Assembly (NCBI RefSeq): GCF_036785885.1
Contig: NC_092320.1
Location: forward strand, 12,463,557-12,527,556
Length of the DNA stretch: 64,000 nt
Source: Coffea arabica
Lineage: Eukaryota > Streptophyta > Magnoliopsida > Gentianales > Rubiaceae
Direction of reading: 5' to 3'
Each line of letters starts with the position of its first letter. Within the stretch, counting starts at the first letter, position 1. Made by a program: the position numbers and the translations under genes. Positions 51,901-64,000 of this stretch are shown in pieces. The notes under the pieces were generated by a model. That model worked only from the letters and a program-made list of their open reading frames with translations. It ran no database searches and had not been told where the DNA came from.

Positions 51901-52916
51901 ATATTGTGCATTTTGATCTAAAATGTGAAAATCTGTTGGTCAATATGAGAGATCCACATCGACCAGTGTGCAAGGTATGTTGAATATGCTTAATCTGACA
52001 ATCAATCTATCTTTGATTCAACTATCTACAGGGCTGAGTTTTGTAATTTGATTAGCTGTACAAACTATTGCTGTTTTACAGTAGGAATCCTGTTGAATAA
52101 TCTGATAATATATGTCTTGCGTTTTATTTGGCTCTTTTGGTCATTTATGGCTGATTTTTCTTGTAGATTGGTGATCTTGGCTTATCAAAAGTAAAACAAC
52201 ATACTCTGGTATCGGGAGGGGTTCGTGGGACATTGCCGTGGATGGCACCTGAGCTCCTTAGTGGTAAAAGCAATATGGTATCTGAAAAGGTAACATTTGT
52301 CCAACGTAATTGATGAAATTTATGGCCACCATAATCATTTTTTTTCTTTTTTTGTTCTTTTTTTCCCTGTTCCTTTTAGTATAATTAACTTTCTTTTCTG
52401 CTCTGCAGATTGATGTCTATTCATTTGGTGTTGTTATGTGGGAGCTGCTAACTGGTGACGAGCCATATAAAGAAATGCATTGTGCTTCCATAATTGGTAT
52501 CTGCTATATTCTGACATGGCATTCTTTTTATCTTTTGTATATAAACTGTGTTCTTCTGGGTTTCTAGGGGTTTTGTGTATCATATGATCAAAGTTTAGAA
52601 AAGAAATGCATTACCCTGTAGCAGCAGTTTTGGGTCTTTAATATACATATCTGGCCACAATGTGCAAAGATACTTCAATGCCTTCGACCTTATCTGGCTA
52701 CACCCTTCAAAGTTCCTCTCTTTTCATTATTTATCCATAATTTGAGCAGGTGGGATTGTAAACAACACGTTGCGTCCACAAATACCAACTTGGTGCGATC
52801 CTGAATGGAAATCATTGATGGAAAGTTGCTGGGCGGCTGATCCAGCAGAGAGGCCATCATTCTCAGAAATATCCCAGAAGTTGAGAAGCATGGCAGCAGC
52901 AATGAATCTGAAATGA
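45931..52916 (+). CDS. PB1-domain RAF-like MAPKKK (group B)
   Basis: Eight coding exons: 45931-48420, 48497-48601, 48875-49027, 51524-51687, 51827-51974, 52167-52289, 52409-52496 and 52750-52916. Phases close to 3438 nt, giving 1145 aa. The start is the first ATG of the long open exon 1. A PB1 interaction domain lies at about residues 52-145 ([38 protein letters not shown]). A long Pro/His/Ser-rich, probably disordered middle follows. The C-terminal kinase domain starts near 870. Its glycine loop is GSGTYG (879-884), the catalytic Lys is K899 in VAIK, and the catalytic loop is HFDLKCEN (Asp1001). The metal-binding motif is DLG (1023-1025) where most kinases have DFG, then [11 protein letters not shown]. 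The HFDLK and DLG variants occur in plant B-group RAFs. Arabidopsis B4 RAFs activate SnRK2 kinases under osmotic stress; assignment to B4 is inferred from architecture. Intron 3 is 2.5 kb and shows no gene. Confidence 0.95.
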
Positions 52917-55900
52917 TAATGAATATATTGCAGCAACCATTTGCTTGTTTTGTACGATTTTGTTCATTTTTGAGAGGAACAGTAAGTTGATATGAAGCAG
53001 GCAAACATCTGCAACTCTCATCCTTGCCGCTCCCTAACTCTCATTAATCTAGTAATGCAGTATTATTAGCTTGCTTCTCCATCACCTTTATTTTGTCAAC
53101 ACATCTTCATGAAGTAAAACAGTATGCTCTGTGGTCTTGCTATTGCTAGGATATACTTCAACAAAGCCTGAGGAGAGACGTAATTGCATGATCAGACTGT
53201 AAGTGCTCACAAAAGACATTTTTTTTTTAATGTATTCTAACCCTGTATGTCAAATGCTTTTTTTTTTTTTTTTTTTTGGTTGATCGTAATTTGCTTGCTT
53301 ACACTTTGACGTGCAGGTTGTCGAACATAGTGGTGTTAAGATGGCAAGGCTGTTCTTCCAATATGGAAGCCTTTTTTTTATCTCCGTCTTGAGGTTGAAT
53401 TGTCTTGCTACTGTACATAGTTTTAGTTGCTTTAAATAGGGAACCACTCCTCTGCTCCAAAGATTTAGTTCCAAAACTTCGAGCTATATTTACACTCCTG
53501 TTTTTGACAATATAATTTACCCAAATTTCCAATTAGGAATTGCGTTTGCACCATCAATGTGGAAAGTATACAACGTAATTGATCAACTTTTCCGCTCTCT
53601 CTCTCTCTCAACTTTGTTCAAGAATGATGCAAAACTGGCCAGAATCAAGTGCGAGTCCCCAGTGGGTTTGTTGTGTTGGAAATCTGTGTCTTTTATTTTC
53701 TTCTTCTCCTTTTTTGTGGTGAGTAGAAAATCTGTTTCAAGTATGAACGACTGTGACAGAACAAAAACTGCCTGTACTTTTCATTAGACCCACCCTTTTA
53801 CCAACTTGATTAGATGATTGTGTGTGTTTTCGTGTGTGTTTGTGTGTGCCGTTGACCTGATTGTCTTCCCCTGCATGAAACGGCGTTGATAGCTGGGTGG
53901 ACTTTTGAGGCTTGCTAATTATTGAAGCAACCAACCAAGTTAAAATTATCCTAAGGTCAAATTCGCTGATGCCAGCACCCATATATATATATGTCTGGGC
54001 CTTTCACTTGCCGACTATTCTTGTATACCTAATACGCGGGGTATGACTTTTCATTTGAAAGTCAACATTCTTACTTGCCGCTTGACTTCACGCCACGTGC
54101 CAGGTGAACACAAAACACACCTGCTTGAGCATTGTTTGTTTCGAGGTTTTAGCCTCGACTACTGTCAGGAATGAAGAATATCAACATTTTGAGCTTTCAT
54201 CTACTTTCGTCCAATCTTTGTAGCTTGTGCATGATCACCTTGTGCGATTCCCTTGGGTAGGAGAATTCTTGTGGGGGGGGGGGGGGGGGGGATGGGTATG
54301 GTTTAGATGAATATATCTTTAAGCTACAATAGGGAAACTCGAGGAAATAAGTAAATAAATGTATTTTATAGCTCAATTATATAAAAACATGAGATGTTTA
54401 TACGATAAACATGGACTTGAGAATGGTTTTGAAACAAAATCAAGAGATGGGTTATCTTTTACTCTACTTTATGACGAGTTGGGTGTCTCATAAAATATCA
54501 ATTTAAACTTTATAAAAAGGACAGATTCGTGTCAGAATAATAGTCTATCATATATTGAATCATTTTTAAAATATAAAGGAAATGAGATCAAATTGAACTT
54601 TGAAGAGAGGGATAAAAGAGGCGCATGTGCATGGTAACCGGCTTACTTGTAGGATGGCAAGTGATAAGGCACAAGTCAATTTCTTGGATGCCATAAAGTG
54701 ATGGATTTGTTAAACGATGGAGTTGACGATGATATAGAAAACATGTTATTGGAGGGATTAGGACTCACAATTGAGCTCAGCAACTGCGTCCGCTTGCAGC
54801 GTCTTTGCTTGATCATTTACAAAAAGTGCATGGCGACAATAACAGCTTGATTAATCTACATGCTACTTTAATTAAATTAAACAAAAGTCATTAGTGTCTC
54901 ATTCTAGGAATAATTAATCTAGATTAGTCCCCTGTTAGCATGTTTGCCAACCCCTTTGCAGAGGGGACTCTTTCAGTTTCGTAGAGTTTGCTGCCTTAAT
55001 GTAATACATACATCGGCAGTACGCCTAAGAAAAACATATTTGCACTCCTCTTCGGCTTAAACATCCTAATCACTTTTTATTAGTATATTACGATAAAATG
55101 GAGGTGTATTGTGCCTACCACTTTCTTGTACACAAAATATAAAGAAATATAAGGTCTATTTTCCATTATTTAGAGGAGTGACAACTGGCATGGAGCAAGT
55201 CGAGTATATATCCATGAAGATATGTTTTGTTGCCAAGAAATAATCATTAATTAACTAATCAAGCATTACCTCAACTGATACGTATCATCTTTTTCTTGTC
55301 TTTTTTTTTTTAAAAAAAAAATCTTTTTCTTATCTTATCCATGCTTTTATTCATGCATGATCTTGGTAGTCAATAGTGAAAAAATAGTAGTATTGCTAAC
55401 CGGTGGAATATGAGATTTGAGATGCAACAATTCAGTATTACGGATAAATTCACAGGGCAACACATTGAGTGAAGTAGCATGCAAAATGTACTCAACTTAT
55501 ACATACTTAATCTACATAGTAAATTACTTGATGTATACAGATTTTTTTTTTCTTGTAAGTGAAAAATCTTGAATTCAAACCCTCTACTTATGATCCCTCT
55601 CCTCTTACCGTCCAATTCAGCGGTCCCTCCTCCCCCCACCCCCTGCCTTAATAACCCACTTTACATGCATGTGATGATTTAAATGTCAAGTGGCTCATTA
55701 AGCTTCTAACTCGTCAGGTGGGAGATAGCTAGTTAAGCTAGAATCGGATTAAAGTTTTTAGAAAACATTTGTCCTGCATGGGGAGGAAATAATTATGAAA
55801 AGTATTTCTAACGAGTGCAAGCTGAAAATAAGGGACTTTATGTAGAATTTTGGCTCAATGAAAATGACTTCTCATTTTATATATCAAGTAGACTAAGAGA

Positions 55901-58900
55901 ATGACACACATTTCGCGGGCTAATTACTCTTATGTTGAAGTTTGAGAGACATCAATTTTCTTAGTAGAAGATCCCGTGTGTTCTCTCGCATGCTACCTCT
56001 ATCATCATCTTTCGTTCCTTCTTTCAGCTAATCTTTTTGACACGAACTTCCTTTTTACACTCTTTTTGTATACCTAATTAGTTATTGGTTTCTCTTCTGA
56101 TCCAGTGCTACCAACTTCTTGCTGAACCTTGACCACTAATCTCCTGTTCTTCTTTTCTAAAACATAAGGAATAAAAGTCACATCTAACGAACAAATAGCA
56201 CTTAGGCGGTCGCATCAACTAAACTAGAAATTAACCCTTAGGTTAGCTTTAACCCGCATAATGTATTTTAATCTTACAGTCAACCTGGATAGAGTTTCAA
56301 TTCTGCAAACGTAATAAGCAAGATTTTCAGCAGAACAATTTGAACATGACCCTGCACAAAGTTGCTCTGCGTGGATCTAGAACGTCTTATGACCAATGAT
56401 GCATCGAGCTGGTTCATTTAACCGTTGCTTTCTATCTTAAATCTGGGTATTATACCCTATAAAAGAAACTTAAATTACTGTTTTTCTTTGACACCCTCTT
56501 CCAAAGATCTGCTTACGAGGATGATATCCGTGTTGAAAAAATGAATAGATAGAGACAGTTTTAGGATATGGAATTAAAGAATTTGGTTTCTTTCACAACA
56601 TTCAGAAATCCTTATCCGTAGCTACGCACTAGATTTCTTTCTTCCATTCTGCTTGAATTAAATGTCTTCTTCTACTGATTTTAGACGACGAGATTCATGT
56701 TTTCAAGAAAACTCCTACACAGCCACATTTAATGTGAAACAACAGATACATCATAATTCATTCATGTACATGTACTTTTGAAGCTCGAGCAAGTGTACGG
56801 TTGTTGTGACTTGTGAAGTCACCGACTTGTACTTTGGGAGCGGTTTTTCTTTTGTCTCAGAGAGAGAGAGAGTTTAATATGCAAATGATCCAGAGAAGTA
56901 AATTAGGTTAGCAACAATCATTCCGTATTATTTTGGTAATTAGGCCATTGTGGCCCGTTCTTATCTTCTCATCAAGAAAACCTTCACCAGCTCTCATATT
57001 TAAAGAATTAAACCTACCCAAAAAAAAAAATCTTTAAGATAGCTGGTCTTCTTTGATGATGCATGAAATGCAGTGTCAATGGAGAGAGAGAGATTCTAGC
57101 CGCGAGAGAAAGACAAGCAGAAGCATGTTTTCTTCGTCCCAAAGATCTGAGTCCATTTGCCCATTAAGATATTAATATCTCAAAGAATCCCTTTTTGAAA
57201 TTTGATAGTTTTCTGCTTGTTATTTCTACGCTAAGTGCGGTCCTGGACCTCCTTGTTCTTTTTAAATTTTCATTCATTAGCCCTAACCGTAGCAAAAATA
57301 TTAATCTAGGGAACCAAGGTCAATCAATGGGCCTGCTGCCCAAAAAGCTCTTGAATATTTTATACTCAGAATCATGCATTGGCTTTTTAGTTTCCAGTAA
57401 TATCTAAGAAAATCCTAGCTTGACAACTTGTAGCTCTTGAGGTGTAAAGGCCAAAAGGAATGACTAAAAAAAACCAAGGTGTATCATCAATCATGATGCC
57501 GTAATTAGCTACCAAATGACAAGAAATTCATTTCACGCACCAGAAATTCAACTTGCGTCTATGATGAGAGGTTGAGTTGAAAATTTACAATGCTTTTATG
57601 CTTTGTCTGAATCCTAGCTACCTTATTACTTAGGCTCATTCGTATTTGTTTGCAGCTCGAGGAAACTGTGGAAGGCTGAAAAGCGATGCTTTTGCTGGTG
57701 AAATTCATGGAAACTTTCTTGTACTTACACGTACATAACCAATACCTTTGTGGACATTCATGAATGTTAACAACATAAATATTTAGTATCTAAAATGTAA
57801 CTTTTCAAGCCAATCAAATAAGTACGTAGACATCAGCATTTATTTCCAGCTTATAAATATTGTAGTTTCTGTCAACTCAAGAAAAAAAAAACATTAATTT
57901 CCTCATCTACTTTACAGTTTACATATGCTGAAGCTGAAACCTTTTAACCCTTGAAATTAACCTAAGGTGAAGCTGAAACCTTTACCATGATGAGTATGGA
58001 TTGGGCTCCTCCACGATACACACTTTTTCCCATTTCTCCTCAATACCCACTCAAACATTTGACAACCGCAGTGGTGTACTATTACTTAATTATGAATGGC
58101 TCAGATTAGTCTTCCTTCCTTTTAATCTTAGCAAACAATAATTAAACTTGACATTTCAACCAGCTTTAAGTGCAAAAGGATGCTAAAACTTCTACTACCC
58201 TTTTGGTTGTCTAAAATCTTAGTTATTGACATTCACTTATATAAAGTAGTTTTTTTTTTTTTTATCACTACCTGAAGTTGTTTGACATCTTAAAGTACAC
58301 CTAAATTCCAATTCTCTGCAATGTTAAAAGTTTATATATTCGCCTTCAATTTTCCTTCCTTTATTTATTTCTGGTTTGGCTTGTGTTTTTCTCCTTTTAT
58401 GTGGCCATACGAAGAACACAGAATTATTAACCTCACCAAAGAAGTTCAGCAATATGCCCTAGAATAACACAAATAGCATTTTTTTTCTGTAGTTCTAAAG
58501 CCTACTATGGTGCATTAACTTTTTTTACCCTCTCCAAGGCACTATTTTCCCTTCACATTCTCACCGAAGTAAGGTGCAAGAAAATAGAGTAGTGTGGTAT
58601 CAAATTAATTTTAGCATAATTAGGGGGTTTTCCTAACTAGTTGAGAGCAAATTGAGGAAGTTTTCTTGCATTTAGCTCAGGTTAAAGAACTTGGTTAGAA
58701 CACAACAATCTAGGCTTCAATTATCTAAATGTGTGTTGAGCATTATCCATATATTAGAACTGACTTTTTAGGCATTACATCTCTTAGGGTTGATTCGCTT
58801 GAGTTTTCATTAAGAGAGAGAGAGAGAGTGAGAGATTAGATTGGCTCAGGTGATAAGTTTGGGACATCCAGCTTGAAAATGAATATACTCCGTAAGTTCT

Positions 58901-60085
58901 TTAGAAACATGAAAAGTCCCGGTTTATTTCAGGAATTAAGAACAGAAAAACAATTCATAGAACTGCTTTTTCTGTGAAGACAATACACCTCTGCTTTGAA
59001 AAGTTAATGCCAACTAGAAGTCTAGAAGGACAAAAGCCGTAGGAAACAGATCAAATTTCAAGCCATCTGATTGGTGGTGAACAAGTATTATGGTTGCCCC
59101 CCTTTTCTCCCATCTTTTTTCTTTTCCGTGTTGGTCCTTTTTCAACAAAGAAACCTTTCGAAGGATTGAATTTCTGTTTCTTGGTAGAATTTTGAGGCAT
59201 TGTTCACGTAATCTTGTTAAAGCCAGACGACCCACCACCCTTCAGGCCTTCACTATCACATCACTCCCATTCTCTTGAGTTTTACAAGCTAAAGCTGCGA
59301 TGGCCGTTATCTTGATCAAACTAATTTTCCCTTTTGTTCTTCCAGTACGTAAAACACTTCAGAACCATTTCCTGCCCAATCTAAACTTTGTGGAAAGAAC
59401 TGCATGATTAATTCTTAGTTTAGAAACATTAATGACTAAACTCTGGATATCATTTGTTATCTCGTTGCTTGCAGCGTTGTTATATCTCAAGTCTCAAATC
59501 TCTATCTTCGTGACAAAATGTTTTAGTATCCCTAAACCGTGTTTTTCAGAAAACTTTTATTAATAGCATCTACTGAGAATAGCTTCTACATGAAGTTTTT
59601 GACTAATGAGTAATGACTGCAAAGCAAATTGGGATATTTTGGAATGGAAAAATCGGAATACTGAAAAATCTTTTGTGATAGTTTCTCATCACCACAATCA
59701 TGTCAGACCACTTTCACGGAACGTTTTATCTCTAGTGAGACGTAAAAACGAAAAGAAGCCCAATAATAGTCGAACTTTTGAAGAGAGGTTGGTGACAAAT
59801 TAAAATGATGGAGTCTTCTTTCTTGATTTTAGCTGTAATAGCATTGCCTCCACATAATAAACTAATCGGTAATTCAAAAAGCAACCTGATTATTATAATT
59901 GACTTGAGAGAAATTTGTGTAGTAATTTGTCGGATTACAACACAAATTAATTGTCAAGGAATAAAAAACGCTGACTGAACTAATCCAAATGTACGTGTTT
60001 CCGTGTGAGAGAGATGCAGAAACCCTAGAAGAAATGTGAAGACTTTTTGCTTCTCATAAGCATCACATCACCCACAGTCTTCCTA
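52917..60085. other. Long intergenic region between RAF-like kinase and MYB
   Basis: More than 7 kb of AT-rich DNA without a recognisable gene, RNA or complete transposon. Present are a TA tract near 53983-53990, a 19-base G run at 54273-54291, GA tracts near 56862, 57086 and 58815, and T/A homopolymers. The few frames over 60 codons (for example 53557-53787, 59014-59238) have no family resemblance. The last 1-2 kb should hold the MYB promoter. Confidence 0.6.
54273..54291. repeat. Homopolymer run of 19 G
   Basis: An uninterrupted poly-G tract, rare in this AT-rich setting. It could form a G-quadruplex on the plus strand and is a likely place for sequencing length error. Confidence 0.95.
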
Positions 60086-60093
60086 CTATAAAG
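60086..60093 (+). promoter_or_regulatory. Probable TATA box of the MYB gene
   Basis: CTATAAAG lies 141-148 bases before the MYB ATG, followed by a CT-rich leader (GGTCTTCTCTTCTAACATC). Transcription would be expected to start near 60117. Confidence 0.6.
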
Positions 60094-60233
60094 CCCGGTC
60101 TTCTCTTCTAACATCTTCCATCAAACACTTTCTATCAAAAATCAAAGATAGCTTCTATCTGTTCAGAAAACTTGTCCCGAAAAAAAAAAGAAGAAAATAT
60201 ACAGGCAAACTCGTAAGCTGAACAAAGATAAAG

Positions 60234-61570
60234 ATGGGCAGAGCTCCATGCTGTGACAAAGCTAACGTGAAGAAAGGTCCATGGTCTCCTGAAGAAGATG
60301 CTAAGCTTAAGGCATATATTGAGAAACATGGAACTGGTGGAAATTGGATTGCTCTTCCCCAGAAGATCGGTATGTTTTCACGTGATGATTGAATGCTTGA
60401 TCTCACCCTAGGCTTGATTTTTTCAATAGTATACGTAGAAAATATATGACCTGATGAATTTGGTCTTCAGGGCTTAAGCGGTGTGGAAAAAGTTGTAGGC
60501 TTAGATGGTTAAACTATCTCCGACCCAACATCAAGCATGGGGGATTCACTGAAGAAGAAGACAATATCATCTGCAGCCTCTATATTAGTATTGGCAGCAG
60601 GTTAGTACTTGCTTGTCCTTTTGCCCTTGTCAACTATGCTTTTGTCTGTAGAACAAATTCTTCATCCTTGGACATAAATCCTAATTTGTACAAATTTTTT
60701 CATGTTCTTTCCTGTTGATCTTCAATATTATTACCAAAAATCTGATTGTGTGAAGTGCATGTTCGCCATGTTAGGTGGTCAATCATCGCAGCCCAGTTGC
60801 CTGGAAGAACGGACAATGATATCAAAAATTATTGGAACACCAGACTGAAAAAGAAGTTGCTGGGAAGGCGTAAACAATCCCAAATGAACAGACTTTCGGG
60901 TTCAGGCCAGGACCAAAAGGATGCACATGGTGGTATCGAAGAAAACACCTTGCAAAACTTGAGCAGCTCAGCTCTTGAGAGGCTTCAACTCCATATGCAA
61001 CTTCAGAGCCTACAAAACCCTTTTTCTTTTTACAATAATCCAGCACTTTGGCCCAAGTTAAATCCCCTTCAAGAGAAGATGATCCAAAGCCTCCAAAATC
61101 TGACTGAATCCCAGAATCCATCAATGCAACAAGTTTCTCCTAGCCCTCAATCTGGATTGGGCCAAAATATTGAATTCCTCGAGCAATCTGCTATTTCTTC
61201 TAGGCTTCAACAAGAGCTGGAGAACTCTATTAACCCTTTGAATCCCGGAAACAATCCCATAGACTCAACTTTGGCTCCAAAATCAAACGTTATGCAACAG
61301 CCTGGTTCAGAATATCAGCCCATTTCGACTTTTACACCAGCTGAAATTGAAAATCTTCTCAGCAGCAAAACCGCTGGTTTTCTATCATCAGATAATCAGA
61401 TGGCTGAATTTGATTGCTTCAAAGAGATAGACGGTGTGAGGGACGCCCTGATGTGGTGGTCTAATGACATGGATACAAATTCAGCATCCTCGAACTCTTG
61501 GGATTCTGCTTCTCTTCTTCAACAATCCGGAGGAATGTATCAGGATTATGCAGTAGGGTACAATATGTAA
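60234..61570 (+). CDS. R2R3-MYB transcription factor, MYB68/MYB84 type (subgroup 14)
   Basis: Three exons, 60234-60369, 60471-60600 and 60775-61570, all GT-AG, give 353 aa. This is the standard exon pattern of plant R2R3-MYB genes. The N-terminus [20 protein letters not shown] opens the R2 repeat (about 14-64). R3 (about 67-116) runs from [20 protein letters not shown] to [20 protein letters not shown], with the usual Phe in place of the first R3 Trp. [12 protein letters not shown] is the subgroup 14 form. Outside the DNA-binding domain, [19 protein letters not shown] (151-169) plus a Pro/Phe/Trp-containing [14 protein letters not shown] and the C-terminal [11 protein letters not shown] match the Arabidopsis MYB68/MYB84 branch, not MYB36 or MYB87. 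Subgroup 14 genes act in endodermal/suberin differentiation and axillary meristems; which role applies here is not shown by the sequence. Confidence 0.95.
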
Positions 61571-62410
61571 GCAAGCCTAGTAGCTAGGCTAGTCCAAGTC
61601 ATATGAACTTCTAGGAGAATATTGTTTTACTCATAAGAAGGAGAAGATGGAAAAACTGATGGCTGAGTTGTTGTAAATTGTGTGAATAATGTTATGTCCT
61701 TGTATTCTTGCAAATATGTATTCGATATGACTGTTGATCGACAGAACAGTTTTATATGAATTTGAGCGTCGTGTTAAAGTTCCCGTCCCATTGCATTGAC
61801 ATTTTTCGGTCATGTTCATACAAACCAGCCAAGGCGCTAAGTAGCTTGAAGCTTAGAGACAAAACATTGGAATGAAAAAGGTGCAGAACATACAATATTT
61901 AAGGAATTATTTTGATGAAATGTGTTCATAACTGGAATTAGAAGGTGGAAAATATCTACCAAAAGAGATACATGAAAAGGGAATAATATTCACAATTAGC
62001 AAGAAATAACAGAGTTATATCAATCTGCTTCAAGATTCAGATTTTTAAGAAGCAGGAGGTTATACGCTTCATTTAACGGTTCATTCCCCGCACCTTTACA
62101 TTACTAGTTCCATTTTGTCTTTTCAAATTCTTCCACTTCAAACTCCGGTGCAGATTTCACATGTTTACCCGCAAGTTGAGCAAAATGGCTAAACTAAAGT
62201 CGCTAAATGCTGATACCTTAAGGTATACCCACCCCATCCACAGCCTTTTTCCCCCGGCCACCAAAAGAGAAGGAAAAGAAGAAAAGATAGGGAGGAGCAT
62301 CTGAAGTGCTCAAGTGAAAATTTATAATGGAGTGTAGGCTCTCCAGTTAGCATTTTGGGTTTGACCGTAAATTGGTTTTAGTTGGGGTTCGGATTTTTAC
62401 GTATCCTATA
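61571..62410. other. Downstream flank of the MYB gene
   Basis: The MYB 3' region followed by AT-rich intergenic DNA up to the proposed Helitron 5' end. I saw no gene or structured RNA. Confidence 0.5.
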
Positions 62411-64000
62411 TCCTATATATATATAAAAAGGAGTTGGTATTTGACTGTTCGTTGTTTTTCATCCGACTTTTTTAGGGGTAATTTAGGTAACATGTTGGCA
62501 TAGTACAACTGATCCAGTTTCGAGTGCAAGCATACTATGCTTATTGCTATGTGAGTTGATAAGCGTACCCTTGGTGGCATGATGATTACATTCTCAAATT
62601 AAGCTTATGTAGCAGTAGTGACAACTCTACCCTTTTAACCATCCATTAAATCTGTTTTTAAGACAAAGAGGTAGTTGGGTGAATTTGAAATTTAAACTTG
62701 TGCAAAGAGTAGGATTAATTGAATTCAGTAACTGAAGTATCATTAAGACCATATGAATGCATCAAGATGATGATTAATTGACTACTCTATAGTGGAGGTG
62801 TAACTGTAGACGTTTTCCTCTCTTGAACTTCTGCATGTGCAATTGAACTCATACAAAGAGTGGGATGATCAAAATGAGCAATTATGACATCTTAAACATA
62901 GGAGTAATGCATGAGAGATGAGGAATCTCTTGGAAAGCATCTTTAAAGTGTAACTGTAAAACTCTTCCTCTTCAGTAGCATTTGTTGAGCAAATTTTTGA
63001 GGTAGTTGGAATAATGAGGGTTGTTAATATAAAACCTCATTGGTTCAACTGGTTATGGTTCATACCACATGTTGTTACTCTTTTTCTTTCCTTTCCTTGT
63101 GATTTCCATTTCAACCCTTCGTGAAGGTATGCTTATTTTGCTACCCTTCTCCTTCTTATATTCCTTGATTAGATTTGAAAAGTTTGTTTTTTGTTATTTA
63201 AGTTCTTTGATTCAAAAATCCGATGTTCTTTTTTCCATATTAGCATTGTTATATATGTATGATAAGATATCAATGGGTTGTATCTTTTTTTTTTTTTGGA
63301 ATCTGCTTTTGTTTAATTGTTTCAGTCCTGGTAGACGCAGGTTTAACTAATCATTGGATCTGATGATCCCACTATTAAGGTTTGCTTTTCATATCCTTAT
63401 ATACTTAAGATCCATTAAATAGTTTAAATTTATATACAATTCTGATCTCCTTTTCATGTCTTACTCCAATCAGCTGTGGGATGATCAAGCCAAAAGTTGT
63501 CTCCGAATGCTTGAAGGCCATGGTATTTGAGCCATGTGTTTTCATCCTAAATTTCCTATTATAATCATTGGTTCAGCTGATGATATTGTTCCAGGTATGG
63601 TGTGCAACTACTTACAGGTAATTTATACATTTGAAAACTCAACTTATTATTATTCATCTTATGAGAGTGCGATGCACCTGTTTCACTTTTGTAGCCTTGA
63701 TCTCCTCTATTTTTTTTCGGTACTAGGTTCCCTCATTTTTAAGAAAATAATATTTTTTATTCTATACAAAATCATGCTTTATTTCACGGTGAATTTACCG
63801 ATTAAACCACTCACTTGTTATGAATGATGAGTTCTATATATTTAGAAGACTAAATTTAGAGTATTACATATTGACAGTTCTTTTTTACTTTGTCCCATGT
63901 TCTTTTCAACTGAATATTACAAATTTATTAATTGCTACTCTAACTACTTATTCACAACATAGGTATCAACTCCCACGCGTTGCGTGGGACTCTTTGCTAG
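62411..64000 (+). mobile_element. Probable non-autonomous Helitron carrying a COPB2 gene fragment
   Basis: The 3' end has the Helitron signature: an 8 bp hairpin (TCCCACGC, loop GTT, GCGTGGGA at 63971-63989), then 7 bases, then CTAG at 63997-64000. The 5' end proposed at 62411 begins TCCTATATATATATAAAAAG, preceded by A at 62410. That is the A|TC... start with a TATATAAAAGG-like run common in plant Helitrons. A second TCC start at 62404 is possible. Helitrons insert between A and T; the base after 64000 is not in the window. No Rep/helicase coding is present, so it would be non-autonomous. The interior contains a broken coatomer beta-prime fragment with intron remnants, consistent with DNA-level gene capture. 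Confidence 0.7.
63326..63598 (+). pseudogene. Coatomer subunit beta-prime (COPB2) WD40 fragment
   Basis: Two exon-like pieces match consecutive parts of the COPB2 WD40 propeller. The first (about 63326-63379) ends IIGSDDPTIK, where COPB2 has an ITGSDDHT-type strand. After an apparent intron (63380-63473) the second (63474-63598) reads LWDDQAKSCLRMLEGH and then CFHPKFPIIIIGSADD. Stops and a two-base gap disrupt the first piece, and a small deletion plus frameshift lies between EGH and CFHP. The retained intron argues against a processed pseudogene. Only about 40 codons of some 900 are present. It lies inside the probable Helitron. Confidence 0.75.

Noticed and set aside
63069-63350. 93-codon Phe/Leu-rich frame
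   Set aside because: It lies inside the probable Helitron, in T-rich DNA, and runs out of frame into the COPB2 fragment; not a gene.

Overview
This 64 kb window is nuclear DNA from a flowering plant, most likely a eudicot. The evidence is AT-rich sequence with many short introns, plant-only gene families (XTH, CBP60, PB1-RAF kinase, R2R3-MYB, the fused BIO3-BIO1 biotin gene) and plant-type DNA transposons. The species cannot be named from the sequence. There are no operons, rRNA genes, CRISPR arrays or recognisable tRNA genes.

Layout from left to right: (1) the 3' part of a xyloglucan endotransglucosylase/hydrolase gene (1-906, +). (2) A complete CBP60-family calmodulin-binding transcription factor gene (3066-10938, -, 8 coding exons, 631 aa), whose 3.4 kb first coding intron holds a decayed repeat array. 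(3) A 4 kb repeat-rich gap with tandem duplications, a Stowaway-like MITE, a duplicated module carrying a snRNA-type promoter motif, and a TA/CA minisatellite. (4) A single-exon F-box gene (about 15384-16721, +). (5) The complete bifunctional biotin gene BIO3-BIO1 (17454-27400, -, 14 exons, 880 aa). (6) Divergent from it, an FGGY-family carbohydrate kinase of the D-ribulokinase type (about 28880-37134, +, 15 exons). (7) A frameshifted gamma-glutamyltranspeptidase pseudogene (38537-40859, -). (8) A gene-poor stretch with a 398 bp Mutator-type MITE flanked by a perfect 9 bp target duplication. (9) A PB1-domain RAF-like MAPKKK gene (45931-52916, +, 8 coding exons, 1145 aa). (10) 7 kb without a recognisable gene. 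(11) An R2R3-MYB gene of the MYB68/MYB84 type (60234-61570, +). (12) A probable Helitron (about 62411-64000) with a coatomer beta-prime (COPB2) gene fragment, its 3' hairpin and CTAG terminus falling exactly at the window edge.

The genes look like an ordinary collinear plant neighbourhood and not a functional cluster: wall remodelling, calcium/calmodulin immune transcription, protein turnover, mitochondrial biotin synthesis, sugar phosphorylation, stress kinase signalling and root or axillary-meristem transcription. Exon boundaries were worked out by hand from GT-AG (and two GC-AG) sites, reading phase and family conservation. In the genes called intact the phases close exactly to the stop codon. 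The least routine observations are the gene-capturing Helitron, the GGT pseudogene, two GC-AG introns with the same GCAAGA donor in neighbouring genes, the duplicated USE+TATA module, and the Mutator-type foldback element.
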